Assembly (NCBI GenBank): GCA_015501055.1
Contig: JADNYV010000139.1
Coordinates: 1 to 64,000 of the forward strand
DNA length: 64,000 bases
Source: Mucidula mucida
Lineage: Eukaryota > Basidiomycota > Agaricomycetes > Agaricales > Physalacriaceae
Direction: 5' to 3'
Of the stretch, positions 43,989 through 55,000 are shown one piece after another; the first letter of the stretch is position 1, and every line of letters begins with the position of its first letter. A program made the position numbers and the translations under genes. The notes under the pieces were generated by a model. It was not told where the DNA came from and ran no database searches. It worked only from the letters and a program-made list of their open reading frames with translations.

Positions 43989-45553
43989 TCAATTTTTATC
44001 GCTATCAGATTCATCGTCGCTCCAAGAATCATGATCGTAATTACCGTTACGGCCCATCTGTCCCCCCATCATCGCTAGAAAGGCGTCTAAAAAGTCCCTA
44101 GTGGGGACACCCGGATTACCGATGGGTCCTCCATCAGGCAAGGTATCCAGGAATCCAGACGCTGCTCGCTTGCGCGCAAATTCCTCTGCAAACGTCCACA
44201 CATCGTCGTCCTCACCTAGCCTATATCCCCAATCGTCGGCAATGTCATGGTTGTGCGCATAGCACGCCAAACCCCGAATAGCATCACGATGATATCTAGC
44301 CTCCAGGCAAACGGGCACGAAGCGCGGATCTTTAAGCTGCGAGATGAAGTGCGCAAAAGGGTGAGTGCCGCCGCGTGGCGTGGGAGAGAAGACTACGATG
44401 AGGTACTTGATAGATGATGGAAGGTCAGATAAGAGGTAGTGGATGTAGTGCGCGGGGAAGTGGCCGTCAAAGTCGACGTCTAGATTGTAGAGCATGATGT
44501 GCGTGAGGTGGGGTATGCGCGCGGCTAGCACCTTCAGTGTTTCGGGATTAAGGGAGGTCTCGGCAGCGAGGCCTAGGTGAGTGACGCTTGGCGGCAAGAA
44601 GACAGCCGTGTCGCGGTTGAAGCCTGGTTTGACGACGTACATGTGCGTTGGCGACATGGTATTTGATGGCGGGAATGAGGTGGGAACGGTCTCCCAGGCA
44701 AGAGATTTAACGCCGGTACACATGGAGAGGATGTGTGCAGCGGCTCGAGTATACTCTGCCGAATACTTTAAGTTGAAAAACAAGACGCGAACGTTCCTAG
44801 AGAAAAAAGCTCTGTCGTTTCGCATACGGATGGCGCGCTCATATTTGAGGATGTTTGTCATGTTTAGAACAGCAGAACGGTAGAGAATTGGGTCAATCCT
44901 AGCATGTCATGACGATGAGTGGTACTGCCAGTGATCTTCGTGTATATACGCACCATTCTCGCACGCGTTTCGAAAGGGGTGTTTACATCTATCACCACTT
45001 TCGCACCGAGTCGAACCGTGCACACTCACACTCGGGGGTGCACACTCACACCCGGGCGCACTGCCACGCACAGGAAATGCCAAAAATGGTAATTGATATC
45101 CTGTTTGTTGTATGGCGCCGGTTAGGGTAAGGTAGGTTAGGGTGAGATGGTGACTCCGCCGCGCGCGCCAGCGCGCCCAACACTTAGGCTTCGGGTACCC
45201 GAAGCCTAAGTGTTGCAGGTTAGGAAGGGTTCGGGGTTCGGGGTTCGGGTCGGTTAGTGGTGAATATATGTTCTCGGGTGGGGCGGAATGAGGGGCGCTT
45301 GGCGGGGATGAACGTGCTTTGAACGTGCTGTCCAAATTTGGTAATTATTTCCATGTGTCAGCAGGGACCACTGTGGGTGTGCACCCGCCAGTGTGAGTGT
45401 GCGCGCTGTGAGTGGGTAGGAAAGTGGTGATAGTTGTATATACTCTTTCGAAAGTAATACCAAGGTAAGTGCTGTCTCGCGATCGCCAAATGCGGTGGTT
45501 TCAAGCAGAATACGAAGGACGTCAACGGAGAGCACGACAGATGAAGTCGTCAT
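43989..45553 (-). CDS. F-box-like protein with an element-filled intron
   Basis: Two exons, 45553-45444 and 44898-43989, sum to 340 codons including stop (339 aa). Exon 1 (MTTSSVVLSVDVLRILLETT ... LTLVLLSKE) is a short F-box-like start. Exon 2 continues IDPILYRSAVLNMTNILKYE with leucine-rich strands (LPPSVTHLGLAAETSLN, IPHLTHIMLYNLDVDF, DLPSSIKYLIVVF) and ends with an acidic tail. The architecture matches mushroom F-box/LRR-like proteins. The single intron (44899-45443, 545 nt) is about ten times longer than its neighbours and consists mostly of a fold-back repeat element. The repeat's end provides the 5' splice site. Confidence 0.7.
44942..45443. mobile_element. Fold-back (MITE-like) element inside an intron
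   Basis: The two ends are inverted repeats. The left shows GTATATAC, later CTATCACCACTTTC, then GCACACTCACACT and a second copy of the CACACTCAC motif. The right end shows the same blocks in reverse complement in the same order. A perfect 38-bp palindrome sits in the middle (45178-45215). There is no coding capacity. The right terminal GTATATAC is also the intron donor of the host gene, which is read on the minus strand. Confidence 0.7.
45178..45215. repeat. Perfect 38-bp palindrome (cruciform-capable)
   Basis: It is centred on GGGTACCC with arms CTTAGGCTTC/GAAGCCTAAG and ends CAACA/TGTTG. It lies in the centre of the fold-back element. TTAGGG-like motifs flank it on the left (45121-45150). 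Confidence 0.85.
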
Positions 45554-45785
45554 CGTAGTTCTAGAGAAGCCATAGTCGTGAGTATATCTGAGCGGTTGCC
45601 TCGGAGTTTGAATATGCTCAGCACCGGCAGAGTGGGGTTAGGGTGACTAGAATCTTTTTTACCGCCATGTTGAATGAAGGAGGGACAGCGCTCACTAGCA
45701 TCTTGACCTCGCGCTCCAGCTAGATAGTCCGCATTCTTTCTAATGCAGGTATGTGTGTTCAGAAATTTGACGCGGTAGCTACTCA

Positions 45786-46010
45786 TTACCACGCATCCAT
45801 CAGCCTTCGCTGGAACGCGTCATCGTCCAACTCATACTCATACTCGTATCTGAAGCGTCTATTTCCTGAACTCAGTTCACCCTTCTTCGCGCTCCCGTAC
45901 CTTTTGCCAGTCTTTCGTTGATGGATCCAAGCCGTTCCTTCCTCCATTTTCGCGCAAGGTGGCGGTAATGCTATCCCTTCTCTGACAGTGTTATTCGCAT
46001 CATCTGACAT
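45786..46010 (-). CDS. Small hypothetical protein (74 aa)
   Basis: ATG at 46010 (MSDDANNTVREGIALPPPCA). Continues EEGTAWIHQRKTGKRYG and a repetitive FRYEYEYELDDDAFQRRLMDAW encoded by TATGAG-type repeats. It may continue past 45786 through an intron into a Cys-containing exon (KECGLSSWS), but the phases do not fit cleanly. No family was recognised. Confidence 0.4.
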   Translation of the reverse strand: MSDDANNTVREGIALPPPCAKMEEGTAWIHQRKTGKRYGSAKKGELSSGNRRFRYEYEYELDDDAFQRRLMDAW

Positions 46011-46134
46011 GCTGCGGTTCCTAGAACAGAACTTTCTCGTACATCTTGACGGTCATCTGCGTTGCCGTTAAGGTGGCCCATCTCTCAAATCTTCTCACGA
46101 ATCGCTCTTCTCTCCCTCCTCCATCTTGCTATCC

Positions 46135-47138
46135 CTCACTATGGGAAATGGGGATTGTGATTATTCGGAATCCTACCCTCCAGTTATCAAGCATCATTAG
46201 GGAGATGCCTTTCTACTCCCAGGAAAGCGTGAATTCGACTTCGGCGGTGTCCACCGAGGGAAGATGCTACACGACATTCCAGAGTGCTATATCTGCTGGT
46301 ACCAGATGCTTCCAGACAAGGCCAACTCGTCGGAGGTACGTTACTCGTGCCTGCATTTCTTTTACTTCCTGGACTGACTCGACTCCATCGAAAGGGCCCT
46401 CGTGTTGCTTCGAGGGAGTACCTACATAGCCTGCGAGACAAGTTTGCGGACCGCAGTCTAGGTGATACAATGCGGACACCTATGAGCTCTACCTCTGGCG
46501 ATAGCATCATGAGGTTCGGAAGATACGAGGGAACGGCTCTGAAAGATGTTCCGTTAGCGTATCTCCTCTGGACGAGGGCTGATCTGTCTGATAGATGTCG
46601 TACGGTACGCTGTGAACCCTCATCATGCCGTAGTGATAGAAGGCTGCTGTATTTGTAGAACGGCGGGAAATACTTCGATGCCCTCGAAATCTAAATTGAA
46701 GGACTGGAGAGCCCTTCTGCCAGCAAAGCCGGATCGATTTGGACGGCTCGTGTGCCCAAGAGCGACAAGACGCTTCGTTTATATGCAAGGCCACACGTGT
46801 TTGGTGAGTTTGTAGTACTCTCGCGTCTCTGCTTGCCTTGACAATCAATCGCAGCTAGTACGCAACACTCAGTGGACTTCACGTATGATGATATCGACTG
46901 TGGCTACGAGCGAGAAATTATTGCGACTGAGCTTGAAGGGCTTCTTTATCCCCCAGTCGACGATCCTAAGACCACGACTGGCACTACCGTCGAATCCGAT
47001 TCACCGTCGGAAGGTTCAGAGGTATGTCTTTCTCTCTTTTTTTTATAGTGCCGACATTGATGATTGATTCACATTTACATAGGACGAACTTTCAGCGCGG
47101 CTCGGGAGTCTCCGAATCTGGGGCGTAAGGAAATGATG
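46135..47138 (+). pseudogene. Unknown protein with two DUF3820-like repeats; in-frame stops
   Basis: Two copies of a short motif are seen: REFDFGGVHRGKMLHDIPEC followed by YICWY (exon near 46225-46335), and SIMRFGRYEGTALKDVPLAY followed by LLWTR (near 46500-46580). The F-G-x-x-x-G-x-x-L-x-D-(I/V)-P-x-x-Y-x-x-W pattern resembles DUF3820. Further exons read QHSVDFTYDDIDCGYEREII and DELSARLGSLRIWGVRK before TAA at 47136-47138. The reading from the ATG at 46141 (MGNGDCDYSESYPPVI) meets a TAG before GDAFLLPGK, and a TAA occurs after KYFDALEI. It is either damaged or its splicing was not solved here. Confidence 0.5.
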
Positions 47139-48248
47139 TTAAATTGACAACGAAATGTGTACCATTACTTATACTGATATCCATATCATGACGGAAAGCA
47201 CCGAGGCGCGGCATCGTTTAGGATTCGGGCGTTGCATTGCCAGAGTTGATGCGCGCCGTTGCACATCACAATCATGATATGATATGTAACAGCTACATAC
47301 ACCGACCGCTTAGAAGATGTAGATGAGATATTGATGATGGGCGATGGACAGCAAACGCTGGATCGACGGCATGAACGATCCCATCCAAGTGGGCGAGGGT
47401 AGTAGTGGGGACAAGAGCTACCTAGTCGGGGAATCAGAAGGGAAGGATGTAGACGTACAGGTACCGCTGCTCTATTTCGTCCTCCAGGAGAGTTGGTTGA
47501 ATGATGAGATCGCGATATCAGACAGCTTGCATCTCTCAGCTTTGAGAAAAGCATGTCGGCGAAAGTCAGGAAACCGGCGCTAGCTCAGATGCAGGCTATC
47601 ACGCCATCGTCGAATGATTTCTTCGGAAAGAGTGCGGGGAAGGCGGGCACAGAGCCAGGAGTTTAGAGGCCGTGGAAGCTCGTAAGTGCATAGCTCAAGG
47701 ACGCCATCATCGCCAACGTCAGCCGTACGAATGGTCGCATTGCGCTTGGTCCGAGCGGCGGTAGGGGGACGAGACAAAGGAGACACACCGTCGATAGTCG
47801 CTCTAGGGATCCCACATTATCGCTTCTCCACGTCGTCTTGATGGGCGCCATCGCAGGCGCGTTACAATAAGCTCGTGAGATGCTGGTCGGAAGCCAAAGC
47901 TCTCGCTTGCAGGGACGTGCCGGAAGCCGGTGCCGCTTTCCCACGCTTCATCCTCTTGTCCCCTGCGGCTCCGCGCTATATCTTACCTTGTTTACGACAT
48001 ATAGCAGGAAGGATAACAGAAGACGATTGACGATCCGGCGCCAGTGCATCTGTGCGAATCTCTGATAGTGGAGACTGAATTACCTTTGAGCTTTGTATTG
48101 AACAGCAAATCGGAGTGTAGCGAGGAATAAAATTTGAGATTGAACACATAAGTTCAGATGTAGGCAAAATGGTCACCCGTGCTCGGACACATGGCCAATG
48201 AAGGCGCCGATGTACAAAAGACTGCGCGAACAGATACCACACGTCTCG
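47139..48248. other. No supported gene
   Basis: Several overlapping minus-strand ORFs (47186-48600) share no recognisable motif. Confidence 0.4.
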
Positions 48249-48280
48249 AGATGACTGGTAAGCTACGTAGAGACGTGGAG
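48249..48280 (-). repeat. Box-A-like dispersed repeat unit
   Basis: The minus strand reads CACGTCTCTACGTAGCTTAC then CAGTCATC. The same unit with about 40 bases of upstream similarity (CACAAAAGAC...ACGTCTC on plus) recurs at 49043-49071. Part of the family described at 53216. Confidence 0.55.
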
Positions 48281-48610
48281 CGACCGCTTCTTTGCGTAAA
48301 GGTCTTGAGCGTATTCGCGGCATGAAGAAGAGCTAGAATGGTCACTTCATTCAACACCAGCCCCTCATTGTAGTAAGACGAAAGAAAAATCAGAAAACGT
48401 ATCATTGAGTCACAGTCTACGCCGAGTCGATGATTGCGGTTCTCCAAGTAGAATTGAATACCTTGCAGAGAAATGACCGAAAAAAAGGCATTGCAAGCCG
48501 TGGTATCCGGGAGCGCTAGGAAAGTGGTACATCTCCATAACACACTCGGAGGATGGCAGAGCGCCGCACAAGCAGAAAACAAGCAAAAATCCGTAACGGC
48601 GACTTGAGTA

Positions 48611-48643
48611 CTCCATGTAGCCGTTGAGCTACAGGCAGACGTG
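48611..48643 (-). repeat. Box-A-like dispersed repeat unit
   Basis: The minus strand reads GTCTGCCTGTAGCTCAACGG followed by CTACATGGAG, very close to the family consensus GTCTCCGTGTAGCTCAACGG. Confidence 0.6.
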
Positions 48644-49042
48644 TGACATTATGGAGGTATCGAGCCAAGAGAGTCCTCGTGTCCTATACTCGCTTCAGGG
48701 CAGCCGCACCTCGGAGGGAATCGCTTGATGAAGACGTCCCGCTATCAAAGTTCCAGCGCCTCAAGATGATTGGCGGAAACTTGACACTAAGGGCTCCAGA
48801 TCACTTACACACGCACAAAAAAACAATCTAACCCTGTCATATCCGAGTACTCAATACAGCCTTTAAGCTACCAGGAGCCCGTCATGGCAAAAACGCAAGC
48901 GCAACTGGCCTTGGGAGCTGCGACGTGAAGAAATAATGATGTCCGTTCAAGAATGAAATGTGTACTAAGAGGTTTGCGAATCCACTGCATTTAATAAGCG
49001 CAGATGCACAAAAGACACATAGACACCACATAAACGTCTCAA

Positions 49043-49071
49043 GATGACCGGTAAGCTACATGGAGACATGG
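49043..49071 (-). repeat. Box-A-like dispersed repeat unit
   Basis: The minus strand reads CATGTCTCCATGTAGCTTAC followed by CGGTCATC. It is a diverged copy of the unit at 48249. Confidence 0.5.
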
Positions 49072-49320
49072 GGGTGGCATCATCTTTATTGTGTGAACAA
49101 GTTGACACTGAACATAGGCGTGGCATTAGGCAGAGGAAATAAGTTGGTCCCTGGTGCGCATGATTTGTGTACCCTCCCTTATCCCCGTGCGAACAGTACT
49201 AAGTACCACAATGGTCATCTCGGTGTGACAGTCCTTGTGTTAGTGGCGGCGTGTGGAGTGAAGCAGGGGGCAGGATTCTCATATGCTTGGTGTGAATGCC
49301 TTGAATCCATGAGACTCATT

Positions 49321-49475
49321 GTCTCCGTGTAGCCTAATGGTTACATTGAGCTCTCCGTTCTTGAAGTCCGAGTCCTCATCAACTTTTTCAATCCGACGTA
49401 GAACTACCTCGTGTTCCCTTCAGCGTTCATGCCGTCTCAACGGTTACCTGGAGGCACTGCACAAGAATGTCCATT
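49321..49475 (+). repeat. Long copy of the box-A-like repeat
   Basis: Starts GTCTCCGTGTAGCCTAATGG and, about 120 bases later, carries CGGTTACCTGGAGGCACTGC. The same two blocks, 94 bases apart, occur at 54111-54230, so the repeat unit is at least 120-155 bases long. Confidence 0.6.
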
Positions 49476-50128
49476 GTCGGCAGCATATAAGAGAGATTTT
49501 GGCCACAATCAGCCGTGAGGAGATGAGGTGGATGGGATGAAGAGAATCTGTTGCGCCGCTGCGGGCGTCAAAGGAGAAGAGGATGGTGGGGAGAGAAGAG
49601 AGGGCACTTGATATAGTAGAGCTATTTCAAGTGTTTGTTGAAAACTGGCGCTGCCGGCTTCACGGTCACGTGGGAAAAGGGAAAGCAGACCGTGGAGAGG
49701 GGAACAAGAGTCCCAAGGGGAACCCGGACGAACCAAAGGAACCCAAGGCAGACGGACCAGTCTTGAGCGTGTGGGAAAGTATTACCGAATCAGGAGGTAC
49801 CACACACTGATGAACAACAAGGCGAGGGTGGGCGGGAAAAAAGAAATTGACACAAATGAGTGAAGAGCGGGCGTTGTAACCTGCGACGACAAAGGACACG
49901 ACGAAGAGCAAACCCCAAAAGTTTGGCTTGCTGTCAAGTTGTATGTACATGTAAGTGATGAATGACTACGGCCTTAGATGGCCACTATCTTATCCTTAGA
50001 TGAGTTTATTGCTCGTTCCTGGCAATAACTTATCGCGGAATATACTTTTGTGTTTCCTCTCGGAGTTGGAGGAGGCTACTAGGATTTTGGCAGGGACGCC
50101 TGTGTTTCTTCCCTGAAAAGGGCGTACA
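49476..50128. other. No supported gene
   Basis: Purine-rich sequence with short frames on both strands and no recognisable domain. Confidence 0.4.
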
Positions 50129-50160
50129 ACATCTCCCTGTAGCTTAACGGCTATATCGAG
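50129..50160 (+). repeat. Box-A-like dispersed repeat unit
   Basis: ACATCTCCCTGTAGCTTAAC then GGCTATATCGAG, plus strand, in a gene-free stretch. Confidence 0.6.
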
Positions 50161-50523
50161 TACTGAATTCGGGGTCTTGAAATTTTCAGGTGTACTGCTA
50201 TCGCTGCTAGTGCAACATCACGGCATGGATTTCATTGTCTTTTGCACTCAAGGTATTCAAAATCAACTGGGACATGTTCTCGGAAAAGCTGTGCATGTGT
50301 CGTCACCTCATTGAGTCCTCAACACACTTCTTCATATGCCCGCCACACTGAGAGCGTTTTTTGGGACCTTCGAATACAATCACTTTCCTTGTAATTGTCT
50401 CCGTGAAGCGCAACACCTCGTAGATCCCGTAGACTGGTTTTGTTTGGTCCTACTCCGATGAACGGATGGTGTTGACTGGTCTAGACCCCCTTGGGTCAAA
50501 GAAAAAGGCCTGCAGGCTTATAC

Positions 50524-51012
50524 ATGCCACATAGCGGTTGAGCTACACAGAGACGGGTGATTTGCCTTTAGGAGGAACCCTTACGAGTTGGAGTGCCAAC
50601 AAAAAAGACAATTCAAGCTCAAGAATATGTCGACAAGCTACCCAGACACAACCCAAGTGAGATGACACGCTCCAGCAGAACAAGAAAAAGTTGAGCCAGA
50701 CATGAACATCGACATAACGAGTACATCAATCGACTCGACGCATACATCAGTTGGCGGTGCATGAAAGACTCAGAGTCTAGGCCAGCTATGGGGTGGTAAG
50801 CATGAAGCTCTCGTGGGGGGGGGTGCAAAAAATCCGCCAATCACCAAAGACACGTCATGATATAGCCGCTGAGCTACAAAGACATGCACATTCCCCAAGA
50901 CAACCAACTTGGGTAAAGAAAACACGGCAGTACATATATAAAGAAGACTAAAAAGCGCACGTGTTGTTACTGGTTATCCTCTCGATGTAGCCGTTGAGCT
51001 ACGACAGAGGCG
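50524..51012 (-). repeat. Three or four box-A-like repeat units, minus strand
   Basis: Units at 50524-50557, 50857-50885 and 50981-51012 read TAGCTCAA(C)CGCTAT, TAGCTCAGCGGCTATA and GTAGCTCAACGGCTACATCG on the minus strand. A weaker one is near 50637. All point away from the helicase gene's 3' end. Confidence 0.55.
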
Positions 51013-51202
51013 AACGACACCGTATCAATCTCTACGAATTTCAAGGCAGAATTCGCTCTCCAACGTATAATCGCAAAGCACATCATCATCATTGACCCAT
51101 CACAACTAAACGAATGCAAGTACTCTCTCCCTGGCGCAACTAACCACACCCCTCCACAAGCGCCGCACTCCTCTGCTCCTCACTCCTCCTGCCCCCTCCC
51201 CT

Positions 51203-52868
51203 CTACGCCCTCGCGACCTGCCCCTTCTTCTCCTCCTTATCCTGCGGGGGCGCAACCTCCCCAACATACAACCCCCTCTCAATAACACTCGGAATCGGCT
51301 GAATCTCCGTACCCAACTCCTGCTCCACACGATACATCGCAAAGCGATCCTCATACGTCACCAAATTGATGGCCAACCCCAAATGTCCAAACCGCCCCGA
51401 ACGACCGATGCGATGGAGATACGTCTCGCTCGACTTTGGGAAATCAAAGTTGATGACGACGTTTACGGCCTGGGGAGGGGGTGAGAGAAGAAGGGAAGAA
51501 AAGGAGGGAGTCGCACCTGAATATCGATACCACGGGTCAAGAGATCTGAGCAGACAAGGTTGCGACATGCGCCCTGGCGGAAATCGTGAAAGACGCGGTT
51601 ACGGTGGCTCTGGAGCATCTTGGCATGCGAGTAGAAGCACGAGTATCCGAGTTCGGTGACCTGCAAAGGTATTAGAAGAGGACGTGGATGGGGAGGAGAC
51701 ATACCTTTTTGGCCAACAGCTCGACTCGATTGGTACTATTGCAGAAGATAATGGACTGATTGATTTGAAGCTGAAGAGAAACGTCAGCATCTGCGCGTCA
51801 CAGCTGTCGGACACATACCTTGCTAAAGAGAGTATTCAGACAATGGACCTTTTGCTTCTCCTCGACGTATGCATAATACTGAGTGACACCCCGCAGCGTC
51901 AGCTCGTCCATAAGATTAATCTCGTACGGGTCCCTCATATGTTTATCCTGTACCATGTCAGCTACCGAAGAGCAGAAAGAAGAAGACACACCTTGAAATC
52001 CTTGACAATAACGGGAAACGTAGCACTAAAAAGCATAACCTGCACATTCCTCAACTGCTCTCCCCTCACATAGCCGAGCAACTGCTCCATAACGGGCGCA
52101 AACTCGGGACTCAACAGTTTATCCGCCTCGTCCATCACAAACACCTTGACCTTGCTCAGATCAGCGACGCCCTTCCCCGCGAGATCGAGTATACGCCCGG
52201 GAGTACCGACGAGTACGTGTACTGGTTGACTGAGACGGAGGATATCGTCCTTGAGCGTCGTCCCGCCCGTAGTAACCATGACATTAAGCGACCCCATATG
52301 TTTCGACAGTGTTTTGCATACCTGCAAAGAGTTGAGTACGCCGCGATGAAGAAGGAAGAACAGCCCCTCACCTGACTCGTCTGCAAAGCCAACTCCCTCG
52401 TCGGGACGAGTAACAACGCTTGTATCCCATGCACCTTTCCCGCCTCCACATCAGCCGGCCCTTCAACAACGACCTGCTCCAAAGCGGGGATGACAAATGC
52501 GGCCGTCTTTCCTGTGCCATTCTTGGCGCGTGCGAGTACGTCGCGTCCTTTTAGCGCGATTGGTATGGCCTGCCATCTGTGAGCGAGGAAAATAGAGGAG
52601 GGAGAAGGGAGAAACACACCTCTTCCTGGATCGGACTCGGCTTCTCAAAGCCAGCTTCGTATATCCCCATCAACAGCTCCCTCCTTAGCGGCATATCCTC
52701 GAATGCTGTCCCGCGCGTGCCTGTGACGTCGAGTGTCTGGGGGCGCATGTCGCGTGGGGGAGGACGGAGTGTCTGCTTCCAATCTTGCATATTCTGGTGT
52801 GGGGCGGTGGCGTTGTTGGGAGTGGCGCGCATGCGCGGGACTGGTGTGGACGTGGACGGGCCGGACAT
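51203..52868 (-). CDS. dhh1: DEAD-box RNA helicase, Dhh1/DDX6 type
   Basis: ATP-dependent RNA helicase that represses translation and promotes mRNA decapping in P-bodies. Start at 52868 ([20 protein letters not shown]). Motifs in order: [20 protein letters not shown] and PSPIQEE (Q motif), [13 protein letters not shown] (I), [15 protein letters not shown] (Ia), [16 protein letters not shown] (Ib), [12 protein letters not shown] (DEAD, II), MLFSATFP (III), [19 protein letters not shown] (IV), [17 protein letters not shown] (V), and [15 protein letters not shown] (VI). [20 protein letters not shown] is the Dhh1-specific junction. Short introns occur throughout. It ends KGQVARA at 51203. It is complete, and lacks the long Gln-rich tails of some yeasts. 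Confidence 0.93.
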
Positions 52869-53215
52869 CGTATGGTGTTATGGTTGGTCTAAGTCGATAT
52901 CAGCCTCTGCCCAATCCACACACGCGCACACGCATACACACCTTCCTTCCTTTTCCTAAGCACGTTTTTTTTTGGCGTCCAGGCGTTGCGCGTATCTGCA
53001 AGGCTCCGCATCAGCGACCCCATCGAGAAACGCGCTACTACGCTGCTCACCAGTAGCAGGCGGATTCCGCTTCCAGCGAAAAAATAGTATCAAGGTGTGG
53101 TGTGGTAAAAGCAAGGCAACCAAAACAGCCACTTTAGACTCCCGCCCAGGCACATCTTTTCCCACGATCACGCACAATACGCGTCCTCCGCGCCGTCTCT
53201 ACCACGAACGACTCC
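52869..53215. other. Helicase promoter region
   Basis: No gene. A CA/TG-rich stretch (52905-52945) and short frames only. Confidence 0.4.
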
Positions 53216-53550
53216 GTCTCCGTGTAGCTCAACGGCTATGTGGAGTTATGTTGCAAAATGAAATACCATTTTTCCTGTATTGCTCTGATGAAAGGCTCGT
53301 GTCCAATTTGTTCCCAATAACCATCGCGTCCGATACTACTTTCTCCTACATCCGCACGTTCATAGCCCATGGGTTACGAGTATGCTTATGCACCGTTTTT
53401 TGCCTGGAATCTGGATCAGGACACACTCTCGTTCCCCTACAGAGTGGCCATGATGAGCCTAGCGGAAAAAGCACCGACTTCCAGTCCCTGAATGCGGTTA
53501 TTCCCTCACCGGTCCACTCCCTCGTCTCGGTCTAGCTCGACCGCTATACT
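53216..53550 (+). repeat. Box-A-like dispersed repeat units
   Basis: 53216-53245 reads GTCTCCGTGTAGCTCAACGG then CTATGTGGAG, the best match to the family consensus. 53521-53550 is a diverged copy (TCTAGCTCGACCGCTATA). The consensus resembles the 5' end of a tRNA gene, with TAGCTCAACGG like box A (TRGCNNAGYGG). No partner arms for a full tRNA fold are visible. Confidence 0.6.
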
Positions 53551-53858
53551 GTCAGCATATAAGGATACGAGAAGTCGATTTTTTTTTACCATCAGGCTCT
53601 GACATCGTTGTGCTAGTATCTCGCATCGACTCTTTCGCCTCCGGAGCTGTTAAAATCTTAAGCAGGACACCTGGAGCATTGTCTCCGTGCTCATACTTAT
53701 GTCATGATGGCGCCCACCTTTTCCCCTACGATCTCGCGCACCCTTACCGTTTCTCACTCATGAACCAACCACTAAGAGTCTCACTTCCCGTCTTCACATT
53801 GCTAGGTTCAAAGTGTCCATGGTGCTTCCTGGGCTCTCCGGACGGGAGTCGTGGAGAC

Positions 53859-53890
53859 CATCTCTCTTGTAGCTCAACAGCTATAGCGAG
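53859..53890 (+). repeat. Box-A-like dispersed repeat unit
   Basis: CATCTCTCTTGTAGCTCAAC then AGCTATAGCGAG. Same family as 53216. Confidence 0.55.
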
Positions 53891-54110
53891 GACTGCGAGA
53901 GATTGGAAACAACTCCTTTATTTTGTGGGTTCTCACGCCGAGGTTCCCTTTTTCTACTAGCAACACCCTACATGTTTTTTGTTTTCCATCCTCATTCCAT
54001 TGTCTTTTTCGCTATTTATTCAAGTCCACTTCCTCGTTCATTCTTTGACTGTCATTCAGCTGCTGCGCCCAAGTCGACACGTTGAATCCACAAAAGCATA
54101 AACACACAAC

Positions 54111-54290
54111 GTCTCCGTGTAGCTCGCCGACTACAGGACCTCTCATCGTCGACTTGACACGCATTTTATGTTGTTTTTACGCACGGACGCTCTGTCCAGC
54201 CGCCAGCGGTTACCTAGAGGCGCTGCACATAATCAATCTCACGACACCTCCAGAGCAACGTCTCCCTGTAGCTCAACGGCTATATTGAGT
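54111..54290 (+). repeat. Box-A-like repeat, long copy followed by another unit
   Basis: 54111 begins GTCTCCGTGTAGCTCGCCGA. The second block GCGGTTACCTAGAGGCGCTG follows near 54204, and a new unit (CGTCTCCCTGTAGCTCAACG) begins near 54260. The two-block arrangement mirrors 49321-49475. Confidence 0.6.
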
Positions 54291-54644
54291 ATGTATGTCG
54301 CCCAATCGTTGTGGTGCTTTTTTTTATTCTTATGATTTTCCCTGCAGGTATCCTCTACTTGCATAGTAGATTTCTTTCACCATTTTCTCTCTGAATGGTT
54401 TGTATTTGTGCCTCACTACTTACTACAACTCGGGACCACGCAAAGCAGATGCTTGTACTAGGACCGAACGTCTTCGTGTACATACGACCTCTTCGACTTC
54501 CAACCATCTGTTTGTTATTTTACAAGTCTGCGGAGTCATATCTTTTACCCTCCTCAAACTCCGTTTCCCATCTCCACCGAGGCATACTTACATTAACACA
54601 GCGGCCGGTATTCGAGTTCATTGCAAGTGAGACGTTCCCCTTCC

Positions 54645-55000
54645 CTAGCTCTCCCTGGTGGCTCATCAGTTACCACGAGACGTTAGACGTGTTCAGCCTA
54701 GTTTCCATCTTTTGCTATGCAGCTCGTTCTCGTTCCATTGGCTTTTTGTTCCTGTAGCGGTTTTCGTTCAAGTCGACTCCCTTTTTTCTAGTGCCATTAC
54801 ACCTAGGAGGAGGAGGAGAAACCCTGTTCGGAGTTCCGCATGCCACAGATGATGTCTCCCTCGTAGCGCACGGGTTAGATCGAGATGTTAGTGAAAGAAG
54901 ACAACTCTTCATTTTTACGGCACTGTATTCGGGGTACTAGTCAAGAACGGGACAGGTATAAAAAGTCCCCGTACCTCCCTATAGCTCAGTGGTTCTCGAC
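54645..55000 (+). repeat. Three diverged box-A-like repeat units
   Basis: GCTCTCCCTGGTGGCTCATC (about 54647), GTCTCCCTCGTAGCGCACGG (54853) and CCTCCCTATAGCTCAGTGGT (54974) keep the pattern of a pyrimidine-rich start followed by a TAGCTC-like core. The last is the most like a real tRNA box A. Confidence 0.45.

Noticed and set aside
53216..54290. Box-A-like repeats as true tRNA genes
   Set aside because: No acceptor, anticodon or T-arm pairing can be drawn for any unit. Only the 5' box-A-like part is conserved. The tRNA-Gly at 12627-12698 shows what a real one looks like.
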